From Helicoverpa zea (taxonomy: Eukaryota; Arthropoda; Insecta; Lepidoptera; Noctuidae), in NCBI RefSeq assembly GCF_022581195.2, contig NC_061482.1, positions 8,928,001 through 8,992,000 on the forward strand: a stretch of DNA of 64,000 nucleotides, in the 5' to 3' direction. Of the stretch, positions 25,291-37,625 are shown in pieces. The stretch's first letter is position 1, and every line of letters starts with the position of its first letter. The notes below the pieces were generated by a model, which ran no database searches, was not told the origin of the DNA, and was given only the letters and a program-made list of their open reading frames with translations. The translations under genes were made by a program, and so were the position numbers.

Positions 25291-25979
25291 GCCACCCTGC
25301 TACTAATCAATTGAGCTACTGATACGGTTACACTAGGGAACGTATCAGAAGCAATTCTAATACTTTGGTATACTAAAGATTGCTCGGATCCTCGAATGCT
25401 CAATCAAACATCTGTCAAAATTTGAATCTTCATCCAGGACGGTTTCCGTCAATAGCATATCACCGAATGGCATCGAATCATTCAACTGAGACGAGATGAA
25501 TGGATTGTCCATACAGCCTTAGTCATACGTCCACATCGGCTTTGATCAACAAGTCTTTGTTTTCGAGTATGAAGACAAAGAGGCGAAGTCCATATCATTA
25601 ATTAATCAATATTGATATTAAACGTGCCTTTCTCATCTCAAAGCCCCTAAAGATGTTTATGTGGTAGTTGCGTGAATCGGCGTCTCTTACGTTCCTATAT
25701 CTACCCTGCTGCGTCCATAATTTTTGCCGTACATGGATTACTCCTTAAAAAATACAAAGATATTACGCAATACTCAGTATCAAATCAGTAATCAGTACCA
25801 AATTGCAAATTTTAGTTACATAAAAAGCGAAGCATTAAAATAGAAGTAATGATAATAACAAGCGTCCATGGAACTGTTTTTTACTTAAGTAACTTTTATT
25901 GCATTTGATTTCATATATTTAAAAGCATACAATTGAAGCGCAGAAGCAATAAAAAAATAGTGCCTCCATACATAACTTA
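25291..25979. other. Intron, no feature recognised
   Basis: No gene or known repeat seen. Confidence 0.4.
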
Positions 25980-26180
25980 TTTTTTTAAGAATTAAACATA
26001 TGCCATAAGAAAGAGTGAGTTCAGAGGGAGTGTTATGTTATGGATATTATTTTATGTCCAGATATTGAAAAGAGTGTCTATGGGGTTTCTTGCCGGTTCT
26101 TCTCCATAAGACTCACTCTTCAGAACCGGGCAACTAGTGATGTTTCGAAGGCCTATTTGAAATGAAAAAATAGACCTTGA
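25980..26180 (+). repeat. LINE 3'-UTR-like moth repeat fragment
   Basis: Contains the stereotyped block TTTCTTGCCGGTTCTTCTCC, then ACTCACTCTTCAGAACCGG and a 'GCCTATTTGAAATGAA' end. I recognise this as the 3' portion of a dispersed lepidopteran LINE-derived repeat. No ORF. Confidence 0.55.
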
Positions 26181-26865
26181 CATTATAAGCTCGAATTTTT
26201 TCATCAACTTATTGTTTTAAATTAAGCGATAAGGTATACTCGGTATGATTTAGGTCTTAGGTATCTTCGTCATAATCGTACCTTGATCAGTCTTTTCAAA
26301 AGTTTAGAAAAACGATTCCATAAATATGGGAACAAAATAGTGTTTAAAGCAGTAAATTCTAGTCCCACTAATTCACACTTTGCACATTTGGTACATAACG
26401 ATTGTTGAAATTTAATTATTTTCTGTTATACTGCGAGTACCTGTGATAGGCATACATACATAACCACCATAACCTAGCGGAAATATAATTGTACACTGCT
26501 TTTTGTCTTACTTTCACACTAGACATTAATGGTCTTAGGTACTACAAAAACTTAAACATGTTTCAAACACTTGTCTAAAAAAAGTTTGGCTGCAAAATGG
26601 ACCTTATTTCAACGTCATAATCTGACATTTTTTTAGACAAGTCTTAAACTGACGTTTAAAAGTTTTTAAGCTATTGAATAGCTTCTATCGCAGGCCTTGA
26701 GCGCGGGGACCAAATCCAGAAATTCCGTAACGAAAAAACCTCACGCTCCGGAGGTGTGGCTTGAAGGCCGTGCATCGTCTAACGTGGTGTCAGTTCGGCA
26801 GTCTTCGACACGGCGCTGTGTGTCGTGCGATTAGACGTATTGTACTTGACTTGACGTGAGTTTAC
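26181..26865. other. Intron, no feature recognised
   Basis: No gene. A CG-rich block lies at 26700-26830. Confidence 0.4.
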
Positions 26866-28680
26866 TAGTGCAGTCATTGAAGCGAAAAATACGGTCTAAC
26901 CTCCGAATTTTTTTACTGTGAACCGATTTGCATGAAATTTTGGAATTAGGTTCATCTTACCCTTAACTTCAAAAGTGAATATGATTTGAACTCCGCCACC
27001 CCCCCTGGGGGTGGTTGCCACCCCTTCTTTGGGGTGAATATTTTTTTGCAAAATAACCTCGGATATCGATAGAAGACCTAATTTTAAGCAAAAGTTGTCT
27101 TTAAAGTTTAAAAAAAAATCCAATACTTTTCAAGTTATTGGCAATTGAAAATTCGCAATTTTTTCACGTTTTTCATCGGTTTTTTGCAAATATCTCCAAA
27201 AATATACGTTTTATCAAAAATTTATAAAGAACAAAATTGTAGCAGGTAAAACAACAAACAATTTGTTCTTTTATAGAGTGTTCTAAGTGCAATATTTAGC
27301 TAGATATTAAAGATCAAAGCTGTTTTTTATTTTGTCTGAAATTTAATCGACGTAGTTTATGCCATCTATTATTTTAGTAAGTTGATCAATTTACGAGTTT
27401 TATTATTTTCCGGTGACATATATACACATTACAATAGTTGTGACTCTTTATTATACTGCCTACTTTCACATTGCTCCAAATATTGACACCCCGAAGTTTT
27501 CAGTTACTATAAGTAGAAAAAAATATGACAAGTTTTTGGACTGTAACTCCTTCAATTTTCATGCTATCACAATTTATAAAAAACCACTGTAAAAGTAATT
27601 AAGAGAGCTACAACATCCATCATTGCAATATATAGTAAAGAACTTTTTTCTAAAACGGTGAAGGGTTAAAGGGCTTAAGAGAGGCTGTGATTGCGCTGCC
27701 ACGCGCTCTTTAAACAATCATATCTCCGTCAATTTTTGTTCGACAGAAAAAACAAACAAACCAAATTGTTTGTCAGAAAAGTACCTAATTTTTTTATCAG
27801 TACACATTTATACGTATCTGTCGTAATTTTTGAGATATTATGAAAAACAAGTGGGTTTTTCTTTAATTTGAAATTTTGTTCTTTTCGTTAATCGTGACTT
27901 TTTTTAAAAATATCTGTCCTGAAGCAGCCAAACTGATACTATCTATCAAACTCTTCATAATAAAGTTAATCCTAGGCGGAATACGATTAATTTTAATTTT
28001 GGTGGAAATGGCACTTATGAAACCCATTGATTTAAAAGAAAAAATATAAGATGCTCCCCTTATTTGCAATACAGCTCACTTATTTTACGTGCGAAAGACT
28101 TTTAATAGTGCTCATCTTAAAGCTTATTTCAAGCACTACAAAACCCATTTGTATTTGAAAGTATAAAATGCATCTACTCGCCGCTACATGGCATTGACCA
28201 CAACGATTAAATTTCAGACAAAATAAAAAACGACTTTGATCTTTAATATCTAGCTTAATATTGCACTTAGGACATTTTATAAAAAAACAAATTGTTCGTT
28301 GTTTTACCTGCTACAATTTTGTTCTTTATAAATTTTCGATAAAACGTATATTTTTGGAGATATTTGCAAAAAACCGATGAAAAACGTGAAAAAATTGCGA
28401 ATTTTCAATTGCCAATAACTTGAAAAGTATTGGATTTTTTTTTAAACTTTAAAGACAACTTTTGCTTAAAATTAGGTCTTCTATCGATATCCGAGGTTAT
28501 TTTGCAAAAAAAATATTCACCCCAAAGAAGGGGTGGCAACCACCCCCAGGGGGGGGGTGGCGGAGTTCAAATCATATTCACTTTTGAAGTTAAGGGTAAG
28601 ATGAACCTAATTCCAAAATTTCATGCAAATCGGTTCACAGTAAAAAAAATCGTAGCAATAATGCTTCAATGACTGCACTA
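26866..28680. mobile_element. 1.8-kb foldback element with very long inverted arms
   Basis: Outer ends read TAGTGCAGTCATTGAAGC and its complement. The arms (about 26866-27350 and 28200-28680) stay highly similar for over 400 bp, including the CCACCCCCAGGGGG-type G/C block and TTCACCCCAAAGAAGGGGTG. TAC flanks both sides (possible 3-bp duplication; TA is also possible). The central 850 bp is AT-rich and non-coding. The apparent 75- and 80-codon ORFs are mirror copies of the arms. Confidence 0.75.
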
Positions 28681-30919
28681 TACGGAACTCGCCCGAATCG
28701 AGACGAGCTGCTCCGAAATCGGACGAATACATAATCAGCTGTTTGTGAGAAAGATAATAAAACCCACATGTATTGTAAAATAATAAAAAATATTTTAAAC
28801 AATATTAACTTTTTATTTATTTAATAAAAAAGAAAAATTTGTTTTCCTATCGGTCACCACGCTCAAAAAGTGTAACTTAAATTAATATCAAAGAAAAAGA
28901 AATACTGTATTAATAAAATAAAAATAAATAATTATAATTGCATAAGTTGATACAGAATGCTATGCAATAGCTTTACCGCGGCAGTCCCCGAGTGCCACAC
29001 GTATTTTTTGTGGTAAGACGGTAATTAGTTCAGAGTACCTTTTCAAAAATGTGGAGCTGAGGAGAGAGTTAAGAAAAAATTTAGTAACTGCTTACTGCTT
29101 TATTAATACGAAAAACCCTGTGGACGTCATCATAGTGTGCGGAAACGAGTAATTACTCAACGGAACTATTATAATTAAACCCTCACTAAGGGAAAGTTTT
29201 CACTGACAAAACCTTATTTCATGTCGCAGTGCTATAGTACATACGTTGGAATTGACCGCCATTTGGCATTAATTTCCTATTTGAAAAGGTTAACTATGTG
29301 ACCTCATTCCTCTTGTATTTAGCTGCTCTCAAGCGTGCGATTCACTTTTGAAGTTTGACTCATTCCCACATATTATTTAAAAACTATGAATAACGTTGTA
29401 TCATTTATACAAAAGGTGAGTTCAAAGTAAAATTTTGCTACTTTCGAGCTATACATAGGGAAAATAATTATGGACTCTCCAAATTCCAATTAGCTTCTGC
29501 TACTTTATTCATTAATTTTAATTTCATACAAGGAAATATTGTTTGCGTAATATGGTTCAAACCACTGATGATTGAGCAAAAAAACTGACATATATGAAAA
29601 TGGCAATAGTTAGGACTTAGCAATTAGTGGTTGATTCTAGATAAAAACACCTGAATTTGACTAAATCAGTTACCACTTATACGACGTGTACGTGACCTGA
29701 ACCGACCTAGGCATATTACCACCTATAACTTGAACAATCGTTTTTCATAACACAACTCGTTACTTTTAGAATTGAACCTGATAATTTCAAAGTAAACAGG
29801 TATTTTAAGAATTGAGATTTATGCTGTCGGCGAACTTGGATCCTACAATGTTCAAGGTATTTTTAGTCATAAAGTTTATGTTTTGTTGTTTCCGGAATAC
29901 ACTATTTTTCTCAAAAAAACAAAAATATTATTTCAAGAAACTTGTTTACATTGAAATCTAGGTAATATGAAAGTGAATTTATTCTCTGTGCAACAGATGG
30001 ACAGACTATTTTCCATGAATTAAGAATTTCCTAGAAATTTTGTTCATATCCGCTAGTTCTAACTACTTACATTATTCTTAGAAAAGCAATGTAATCCGAA
30101 TCGAGATGTAATTGCTTATAAATTCTTTTGTTTGCGAAATAAGTTCTAAGTCCTGGCTGACGTTGTTCCTCTGACAAATAAAACATGCAATACAAAAATC
30201 AATGAAGTTTTATAAACAATATTTATAGAAGTAATATACTTAGTTTTTTCCGTGGAGAACTACATCCCGCACCCGCAGGCTATTCAAGTCTCGAGAATAA
30301 CTATTTGCAATAAGACTTTTTTTAACTGTCCGGACTTTTGCCATTATATTATTGAGGCCCTACTTTACCGACAACATAAACGTCACATTCCTAAAGTCAA
30401 CTTTCTTTAAAACATTATTTATAAGCTCCATCAATATTGAAGTTCTCAGAATTTAAAATGATGTTCTCAAATTGCATAAACAGTGTCGACATGAATATCA
30501 GATAGTGTAAGTGGGAACAGGGCACGTAACTCAATAGAGCTTGTAGGAATACCTGCTTGAAGCTTGCAAACAAGCACTCGACAAAGTAGGGATCGTGCAA
30601 CGCGTGACTACCGCGGCTTAAGCCTATGAAGCCTTCTCGTAATTACGTTTCATCACTTCGGTTTAATATTCTTGTATGCCTGTTCTGTGGAAAAGTTTGT
30701 CACACAAATAACGGTATGAGTGAAATCGTAGTAGATTTTTTGAAGGGAAAACTTTTTTAGCGCCCCTGTGCAGTTTATGTGATGGGGAAACATGATGAAT
30801 TCGCGACAGATCACGAGGCTGACAGATTTGAAAGACCGTAAATTGTTCAATGGACTACGTTCCGTTGTTACTGTGTATTCTCAGAGGAGAGATAAACTTT
30901 CTATTTTTATATTATTTTA
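28681..30919. other. Intron, no feature recognised
   Basis: AT-rich sequence. No supported gene, repeat or regulatory site. Confidence 0.45.
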
Positions 30920-31104
30920 AAAAATATATAAAGCTAAAGAGTTTGTTTGTTTGAAAGCACTAGAAGCACTGGTCCAATTTGAAAAATTATTTCAGTGTTA
31001 GATAGCCCATTTATCGAGGAACAAGGCTAGAACCTATTTTTTCTCCGGGTTCGTGCAGAGGTTCCCACGGGATGAGAGTAAAACCGCTGTCAGAAGCTAG
31101 TGTC
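30920..31104 (+). mobile_element. Helitron-like element, second family
   Basis: Contains the words AAGAGTTTGTTTGTTTGAA, TTAGATAGCCCATTTATCGA and GTTCGTGCAGAGGTTCCCAC, and ends GTCAGAAGCTAGT. The 3' CTAGT terminus fits Helitrons. I recognise the family as common in moths. Confidence 0.6.
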
Positions 31105-31459
31105 AAATTATTGTAATAATTTTGAAGTGTATTAAACACTTGAAGTAGGTAATACGTAAATTGTCATATTTTTGTACGAGTGCGCAATACACGAATGTTG
31201 TATTTTACTACATAAATGATGGTAGATTTTTTTTAATTAAAGCAATTTGTGCAAAGTTATTCCCTAACCATTCCAAAATATCAAAAATGTACAACGTTAA
31301 TATTCAAGTTTTTACTTTGGCCGAAACTATTGCTATACTAAGCCTTGTTTATGCTACTTTCGATTACCCGAAATACACGCGGACGAAGCCATGGGCGAAC
31401 AGCTTGTCGTAAAATAAAACCAATAAATGCTGGTTGTGTAAAATAAATACATTATTCAT

Positions 31460-31753
31460 ATCCTACTAATATTATAAACTAGCTTTCCGCCCGCGGTTTC
31501 ACCCGCGTCCTAAGATAACTGCTTCCCGTAGCCGGATGGTGACAAAAACTAGCCGTTTTCCCACGGTTTCACCCGCGTCCCGTGGGAGCTACTGCCCGCA
31601 CCGGGATAAAATATAGCCTATGTTACTCGCAGATAATATAGCTTTCTAATGGTGAAAGAATATTTAAAATCGGTCCAGTAGTTTTTGAGTTTATCCATTA
31701 GAACCAAACAAACAAACAAACAAAGTTTTCCTCTTTATAATATTAGTATAGAT
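31460..31753 (-). mobile_element. Helitron-like element inserted in a Helitron 5' end
   Basis: Reverse orientation: CTAGCTTTCCGCCCGCGGTT at 31479 is the complement of a Helitron 3' end, and TATAATATTAGTATAGAT at 31736-31753 is its 5' end. Left of it, TCCTACTAATATTATAAA (about 31461-31478) is an isolated 5' end of the first Helitron family, so one element sits within or against another. Confidence 0.65.
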
Positions 31754-31756
31754 GTG

Positions 31757-31942
31757 TCCTACTAATATTATAAATGTGAAAGTTTGTGAGAATGTATGGA
31801 TGTATGTTTGTTATTCTTTCACGCAAAAACGGCTGTACCGATTTGGTTGAAATTTGGTATGTAGATAGGTGACAGCCTGGATTAACACATAGGCTACTTT
31901 TTATCAACACACCACGCGGGCGAAGCCGCGAGTGGAAGCTAG
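31757..31942 (+). mobile_element. Short non-autonomous Helitron-like element, copy 3
   Basis: Starts TCCTACTAATATTATAAATG and ends GCCGCGAGTGGAAGCTAG followed by T. It has the least diverged 5' end of the five copies and lies 3 bp from the oppositely oriented element on its left. Confidence 0.82.
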
Positions 31943-32985
31943 TATACTCATAAATACTTATATTACTTATTAACTTCTCTTCTGTTTTAGTGGCTCTGTT
32001 AAGATTTTTGTTTGTAAAAAGATTCATTTTGAGCCATTCATCAACGCACAGGTCTCCTAGATATTTCCTACATTCTAGATGTACCCCGGTCATCATGACA
32101 GTGACTATTATACGTATTGGTTTGGCGGCCCGGTTCATTTTCAATGTAGCGGAAAATCGAGTCCAAACATGTCTGAAAGTTAACAGTCCCCAAAGGTGAC
32201 GATGTGGAGCTCCTGACAAAAATAGAAGGATTATGAAGTTCGGTAACACAAGTACTAACGGTCTGGAGGAGGCGAAGTGTTTGCGAGTATATGAGTCGCA
32301 CCGTGATGCCGGGACGACGTGATCCGCATACCGGCTTGTCCCCGCGGGCAACCGAGCGATATTTGCTTTTTTTACTACCACATCCATATTTCAACACCAA
32401 TACCCCCAACAATATTTGGAAGTACTGAGAGCGCTAATGCGTGCGTGGCAGGAAAAATGATATCCGCCCTCCATTGAATATTCTCGACATACCAACAGGA
32501 AAGCTACAATTGAATCGTTAACAGAGGGTGTCTGCGGTTAACTTTCCAACTGTATTATTTTATGGGTATATTTCTTTTTGTATGGATAGATATCCATTTT
32601 ATAAAAGTCTAATAACTAAAGTCAGCTGCTTATACTAATTGGAATAATTGAAAAATCAGAAAGAAAATATATGTTTTAAATGAATATTATTAAGTTTCTA
32701 CTTTACCCTAAACAAGTAATCTGTATGCATTAAGGAATGGAACAAATAAATCATGAACGTTTTGCTAATAACGGTTTATTATCTGTGGGCCTGTATCCCG
32801 ACGCTACTCCGCACTAAATATTTGACTACAATTGTCGCATTAGTATGCTACACTGTTCTTGTGACACTATTCAAAACAACTAGCAAATACTATTTATATT
32901 GTTATCAAGTCACTAAACAAAAACATTACTGCATAATACGAGTGTGTATACTCGTAGTAAGCTTTAATAGAAATGTTATATAATA
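31943..32985. other. Unassigned intron segment, GC-richer at 32060-32410
   Basis: A 214-codon minus-strand reading (31743-32387) crosses into the Helitron and has no domain. A second minus frame (32068-32412) is also long. Long open frames in two registers plus higher GC suggest a dead coding fragment, but I recognise nothing. Confidence 0.35.
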
Positions 32986-33391
32986 TACTGGCCGTTCCCC
33001 GCGGTTTCGCTGTCTTCTCGGGAAAACAACAAACCGCGACTCAGTATTCAGAGGGCCTTCACAAAACACCTACCATCTTAGGGTGCTTACATAAAGAAAC
33101 AAGTTTCCGGTACAGACAAACCTGTACGGGTAGGTACCGATCAGTGCAGGTATAATATTTCAATACAATCCTAGTCACTCACTTATAAAGAAACAGGTAA
33201 GTTGAAACAGGTAAACAACCTGTTTCTTTATAAGTGAAGTGAATGAAAAGCCGGATGGTGACAAAAACTATCCTAAAACCTGCTCCCGGGTCTAAGTTAC
33301 CTCCCCTCTAATTTTCAGCCAAATCAGTCAAGCCGTTTTCATGTTATGTCCTGACAACGAAAAGCGGGTTTCATTTTTATATATATAGATA
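32986..33391 (-). mobile_element. Helitron-like element interrupted by a MITE
   Basis: The left part starts CTGGCCGTTCCCCGCGGTTT (degenerate 3' end, reverse orientation). The right part (about 33250-33391) has GGTGACAAAAACTATCC, TTTTCAGCCAAATCAGTCAA and ends TATATATAGATA. The two parts are separated by the Harbinger-like sequence at 33081-33245. Confidence 0.55.
33081..33245 (+). mobile_element. Harbinger-like MITE, one-armed copy
   Basis: Starts GGGTGCTTACATAAAGAAAC right after TTA and follows the left arm of the copy at 21722 through GGTACCGATCAGTGCAGGTA. The right arm is missing. Instead an inner palindrome (CACTTATAAAGAAACAGGT and its complement) closes it. Confidence 0.7.
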
Positions 33392-33759
33392 GTGTGGATG
33401 TCTTAAAACTATACAATAGGATTTGTTATTCTGCTTTGAGATGCAGAGATGCAGATTATTATCATTCACACATCTACCTATATATAATAATACAAGTTTT
33501 AACCACAATCTATTATATATTATTGATTTGTAACTATAATGTTTCTTATAATAATATACAAATCAATTAGTAACTTTAATTGATAGATAGTATCTGAAGC
33601 GTACGTAATATGAATACTAATAATCAAATCCAATAACTGTGTACGCAACCCTTGTAATATCGACTTTGAGTAACTATTATTGGATCAGACATGATACGTA
33701 CCTACGTATAAAAATATGTACCTACAAGTATAACATTGTTTTTGACGTTAAATATGTCA
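33392..33759. other. Intron, no feature recognised
   Basis: AT-rich with a TA-rich palindromic patch near 33480-33560. No gene. Confidence 0.4.
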
Positions 33760-33772
33760 GTTGTTTTGATTT

Positions 33773-34187
33773 CATCATCCTCCGAGCCTTTTTCCCAAAC
33801 TATGTTGGGGTCGGCTTCCAGTCTAACCGGATTCAGCTGAGTACCAGTGCTTTACAAGAAGCGACTGCCTATCTGACCTCCTCAACCCAGTTACCCGGGC
33901 AACCCGATACCCCTTGGTTAGACTGGTGTCAGACTTACTGGCTTCTGACTACCCGTAACGACTGCCAAGGATGTTCAATGACAGCCGGGACCTACAGTTT
34001 AACGTGCCATCCAAAACACAGTCATTGGTGTCTAAGATATACTTAGAAAGTACATACAAACTTAGAAAAGTTGCATTGGTACTTGCCTGACCTGGAATCG
34101 AACCCGCGACCTCATACTCGAGAGGTTGGTTCTTTGCCCAATAGGCCACCACGACTTTTTTTTTATATTTTTTTTTATGTTTGATGA
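33773..34187 (-). mobile_element. SINE family A, complete copy with perfect target duplications
   Basis: A perfect 13-bp duplication GTTGTTTTGATTT lies at 33760-33772 and 34188-34200. Read on the minus strand: an A-rich leader of about 31 bp, the tRNA-like head with A and B boxes (B box complement GGAATCGAACC near 34094), the body, and the tail ending GGCTCGGAGGATGATGA. A plus-strand ORF of 135 codons here is an artefact of the SINE. Confidence 0.9.
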
Positions 34188-34200
34188 GTTGTTTTGATTT

Positions 34201-35012
34201 ATGCACTGTTAAAAAACATAAAACAGAGTAATAAACTTTTTTTTTTTTTTTTTGTTTATATGATGTGACCTCATACGGTAACATCATAAAAAATACAATC
34301 TAGCTTTAATGCTAATAAGTAATTCAATTCTGTCTTAATTTTCTAGGAAAGTAGTAATAAACTGCGTATTTCAAATGATCGCACAGTTTACCAATTTCAA
34401 ATGTTTAGATGTCAAGGTTTCTTATTGTCACCATCATCTGCCTACCCTTTTCCCAACTATGTTGGGGTCGGCTCCCAGTCTAACCGGATGAGAGAGGACC
34501 AGTGTTAAATAAGGAGCGACTGCCTAGCTAGCTAGATTTATTGTAATGTATTTGCAAAAGCATAGCCAGTATTAAGGTAAAACTAAAAGAATTATTGCTA
34601 TGGTACCAAAAACAGTTGCAAAATGTCCTGGAAATGGCATGGAAATGGAAAGGTACCTCTTCTGCCATATGACCTCCAGCCAGGCCTCGGACGGTTGTAG
34701 TTTTTTTATTTAGTTTCTGTTTTACTGCAGGGTTAAGATATTAAGACACTAAACTACAAAAAGTGTGTGTGCGAGTGTCCACATACATACATATACATAT
34801 ACACACTGTTTACATTACAGTATCTTTGTGAAAGAAGTCAATTTGTGACAGAAGCATTCTTTTTTTTATAATGTCGTTGGTTTCAAGCGTATGGCACTCG
34901 AAGGTTGCAGCTAAAAACCGGCGTCAGGTGGTCAGTGTACCTCTACTGTCTGGTCATTTGATAATATAATTTTTCTATTAAATTATATAACTTTTACTAT
35001 TGTTTGTTACAG
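34201..35012. other. Intron before the second exon, with a SINE/LINE tail fragment
   Basis: Poly-T at 34238-34254. 34430-34527 (minus) is a separate tail fragment: CCCAACTATGTTGGGGTCGG and GGAGCGACTGCCTA, the complement of the SINE-A/LINE 3' tail. The rest is unassigned. Confidence 0.55.
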
Positions 35013-35140
35013 TTTGCAACCAATTTGCTCGTAGCGTCGTGGCTATGCTGGGAGCGGTGGCACCAGATTCGTTCGACACCTTGCATTCTTATGCCAACAC
35101 GTTCCAGATGCCTTTTGTGACTCCATGGTTCCCTGAAAAG
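35013..35140 (+). CDS. GluRIA: AMPA-type ionotropic glutamate receptor, amino-terminal domain exon (second in window)
   Basis: The exon continues the amino-terminal domain. The one base left by the previous exon plus TT gives Ile, then CNQFARSVVAMLGAVAPDSF and, further on, TFQMPFVTPWFPEK. The family pattern is a Cys-x-Gln-Phe-x-Arg start, a 'xxFG/LGA' strand and a 'xFVTPxFP' strand, and all are present. The acceptor AG is at 35011-35012 and the donor is AAG/GTATTT at 35140/35141. The 128-bp length leaves phase 0, which fits the next exon. It is separated from the first exon by about 19.9 kb of transposon-filled intron. The conserved Cys in this segment normally forms a disulfide in AMPA receptor amino-terminal domains (known of the family, not shown here). 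Confidence 0.95.
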
Positions 35141-37230
35141 GTATTTATAATACTTACAAGAATCAACAGAAATACATACATGGCACGCCTGACAGTTGCT
35201 AAGAGAATTCTAAAACATATGAATCGTGGTAAATTATTACTACTTCGGTCATTGGTTATTAATTTCAAGAACACTCAAGTAAATTTAAGAAATAAGACCC
35301 TCATTTCTCGATTTTTTTAAGTAGGAAAAGCAATGCTATACCCTGATTAAATAAAATTAATCATAAGGCTTTAGGCTTTCCACATAGCTGACAGGGCCCT
35401 TATTTTGCTGATTTATTTTATTTTGCTGATTGTATGTAGTTTAGCCAATGGTCTAACAGCCAAGAGCCTTGACCAACACCTCGTGAGCCGATCGTTAAGC
35501 GGCTGGATCAAGGCAGTGCTTCTTGATCCGGCGAGTATTGTGAGGAGGTTTCTGTCACTGGGGCCCTAGCCACCTTTTTTATGTTTATACTTTTTGTATG
35601 TGTATTTATACAAATATAAAATAACTGTTTGCTTCGAAAGTAAAATGCAAAAATTCAAAGTAAGCAACGGTTAAGAAAACCGACGTTTATGTTGTCGATC
35701 AACTTGGGCCCCCTAGTGCTTGTTCGCGTTGAAAAACGCGGTCGCAGCTGTGGCTCGACGGCACAGCAGTTTCGTGATTTTTATCTTCCACTTTAGGTAT
35801 GAGTTTTCGGGTAACAATAAATTATCGTCGTCCATATTCTCAAGGTTTGATATCACGTCCCACTCGCGCAAACGCCTGGCGGCTACTGTAAGTACGTAAT
35901 CTTTACTACTTCGCGCCCGTGCATTCCAACGTGAACACTTGAAACGTAAATGTTTGATATTTCGAGAATGAGGATAGACATATTTCGCATACAAAATAAA
36001 ATAAAGTTTTGTTCCAACAATTACAGCCCTACATCAATTTACATTTTTTAAACAGACAGGATGATATATTGTAGTCTATCTATGAAAGCACCTGTTTTTC
36101 CAAAAGCATCACAGAGCAATTTCCGGCGCAGAAACTTTCATCAAGAAAATTGACACTTCACAAACTGAGTGCTTAGAAAGTCATTATATCGTTTGACCCT
36201 TCTCCGCATCGTCGCTAGGTATATTTTTTTATTAAAGGTAAACTGTTCTTGGTTTAGAAAGTGTTATATAAATATGGAATAATTACAGTGTCTTTTGCAC
36301 TGAGGCCATGATCCATGCCGCAAAGGCAACTTCGTGTACCCAGTTTAAAGTAGTAGGTGAACAATATTGTCATTTATTTTTTTACATTTTTTCTTACATA
36401 AAAATCAACATTCTCAAATAACAAAAAATATATAAAAAACTGATACCTACCGACATCGAAAATATTATCTACCTATTTGCAAACATTGTTTGAGTGACGG
36501 AGCGTGACATGGCGGTGTAGCCACATGATGCGACTGGCCTTAGACGTCCTGAGTCATTCTTCTTATAGTCGTTTCTTATCCATAGGAACATTACTTAAGT
36601 CACGAAATAAAGACAGGATGTATTTTTAAGTTCCACTTCATTATTTAAGTTTTATTGATTGATCGAACAAACATGTAAATAATGCATTGTTAATATTTTC
36701 TTAAATTTTACGTAAAAATTATTGTCGACATACCTAACGCTAAAGTATTTTATATCAAAACCGTATAAGTAGGTTTCCCAAAGGCTTTGAGAACAAAAAC
36801 TTATACAAAGAGCCTCACACGGTCTATAGTTAAGCGACTGTGCCAAAGCTTGAGCAACTAAATGATTCAAGGACTGCTACTACACTTAAACTTTCAGTTC
36901 CGCATACTTAAGAAACACGCCAGTTTAGTTTTTCAAGGGTTTCTGAAACGATTGAATTGTTACTTGAGAACTTATGCTTCAGGTTCGCGAAAAATGCCTT
37001 GTCAATTTATCTAAAGTTCCTACATTTACTATTAACTGTAAGTATCGCTCCAAGCGGTGTTGTTGATTTTTTTGTGTTTTTTCATCGTCAAACGATCTAC
37101 GTCATTGAAACGTCAAAACGAAAATTTCATATTCATCATATCATATTATTTTTTGATATATTTTAATAAAAATTAAAAATAGAAATATGCTACTTGAAAT
37201 AGAATAATAATAAAATAATAATTAAAACCA
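35141..37230. other. Intron, mostly unassigned
   Basis: No gene. The stretch 35390-35580 (ending CACTGGGGCCCTAGCCACC) resembles a LINE 3' UTR, and a similar short phrase (CTGGGACCCCAGCCACC) recurs at 45642. I cannot assign either. Confidence 0.4.
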
Positions 37231-37413
37231 AGTAAGCAAAATATAAAATACCACTTACCAATATTTTCGAATTGCTGCTTCACTTATAAATACTTTTCAC
37301 ACACCAGTTTTAGAGAGCATACATGCAGAACAATTCTGGAATCGTATAAGAGAAACGGTTGATTTATAGTAATCTATTCCCCACAACTTCTAGCGGAATG
37401 AGAAAAGATAGCC

Positions 37414-37563
37414 ATGGATAGACATGGAAAAATATTAGCTAAACTAGAGTCGATCGATTGGTGGATAGAAAATAGCCCTTTGCCGAGTGAAGTAGCTGTA
37501 AAGGTTATAAATCTACTACTCAAACAACAGGAAGATGAAGTAAAAACATACAGGTCAATCAAT
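37414..37563 (+). pseudogene. Unrecognised broken ORF, first part of a possible virus-derived segment
   Basis: A frame of about 50 codons opens MDRHGKILAKLESIDWWIEN and ends with a stop. Its composition (alternating charged and hydrophobic, a helix LLLKQQEDE) looks like real protein rather than intron noise. Translation after the stop quickly meets another stop. I do not recognise the family. See the two following entries for context. Confidence 0.35.
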
Positions 37564-37625
37564 TAGTCTAAAGCCAACATAAAGTGGGACCTACCGATAA
37601 TACAAAGACAGATGGTCAGAACTAA

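Noticed and set aside
26896..27123. Paired 75- and 80-codon ORFs at 26896 and 28430
   Set aside because: They are the same arm of a foldback read in mirror position, not genes.
31743..32387. 214-codon minus-strand ORF
   Set aside because: It runs through a Helitron whose other copies are non-coding, has no domain, and competes with another open frame.
33639..34046. 135-codon plus-strand ORF
   Set aside because: Its second half is antisense reading of SINE A; the same peptide words appear at other SINE copies.
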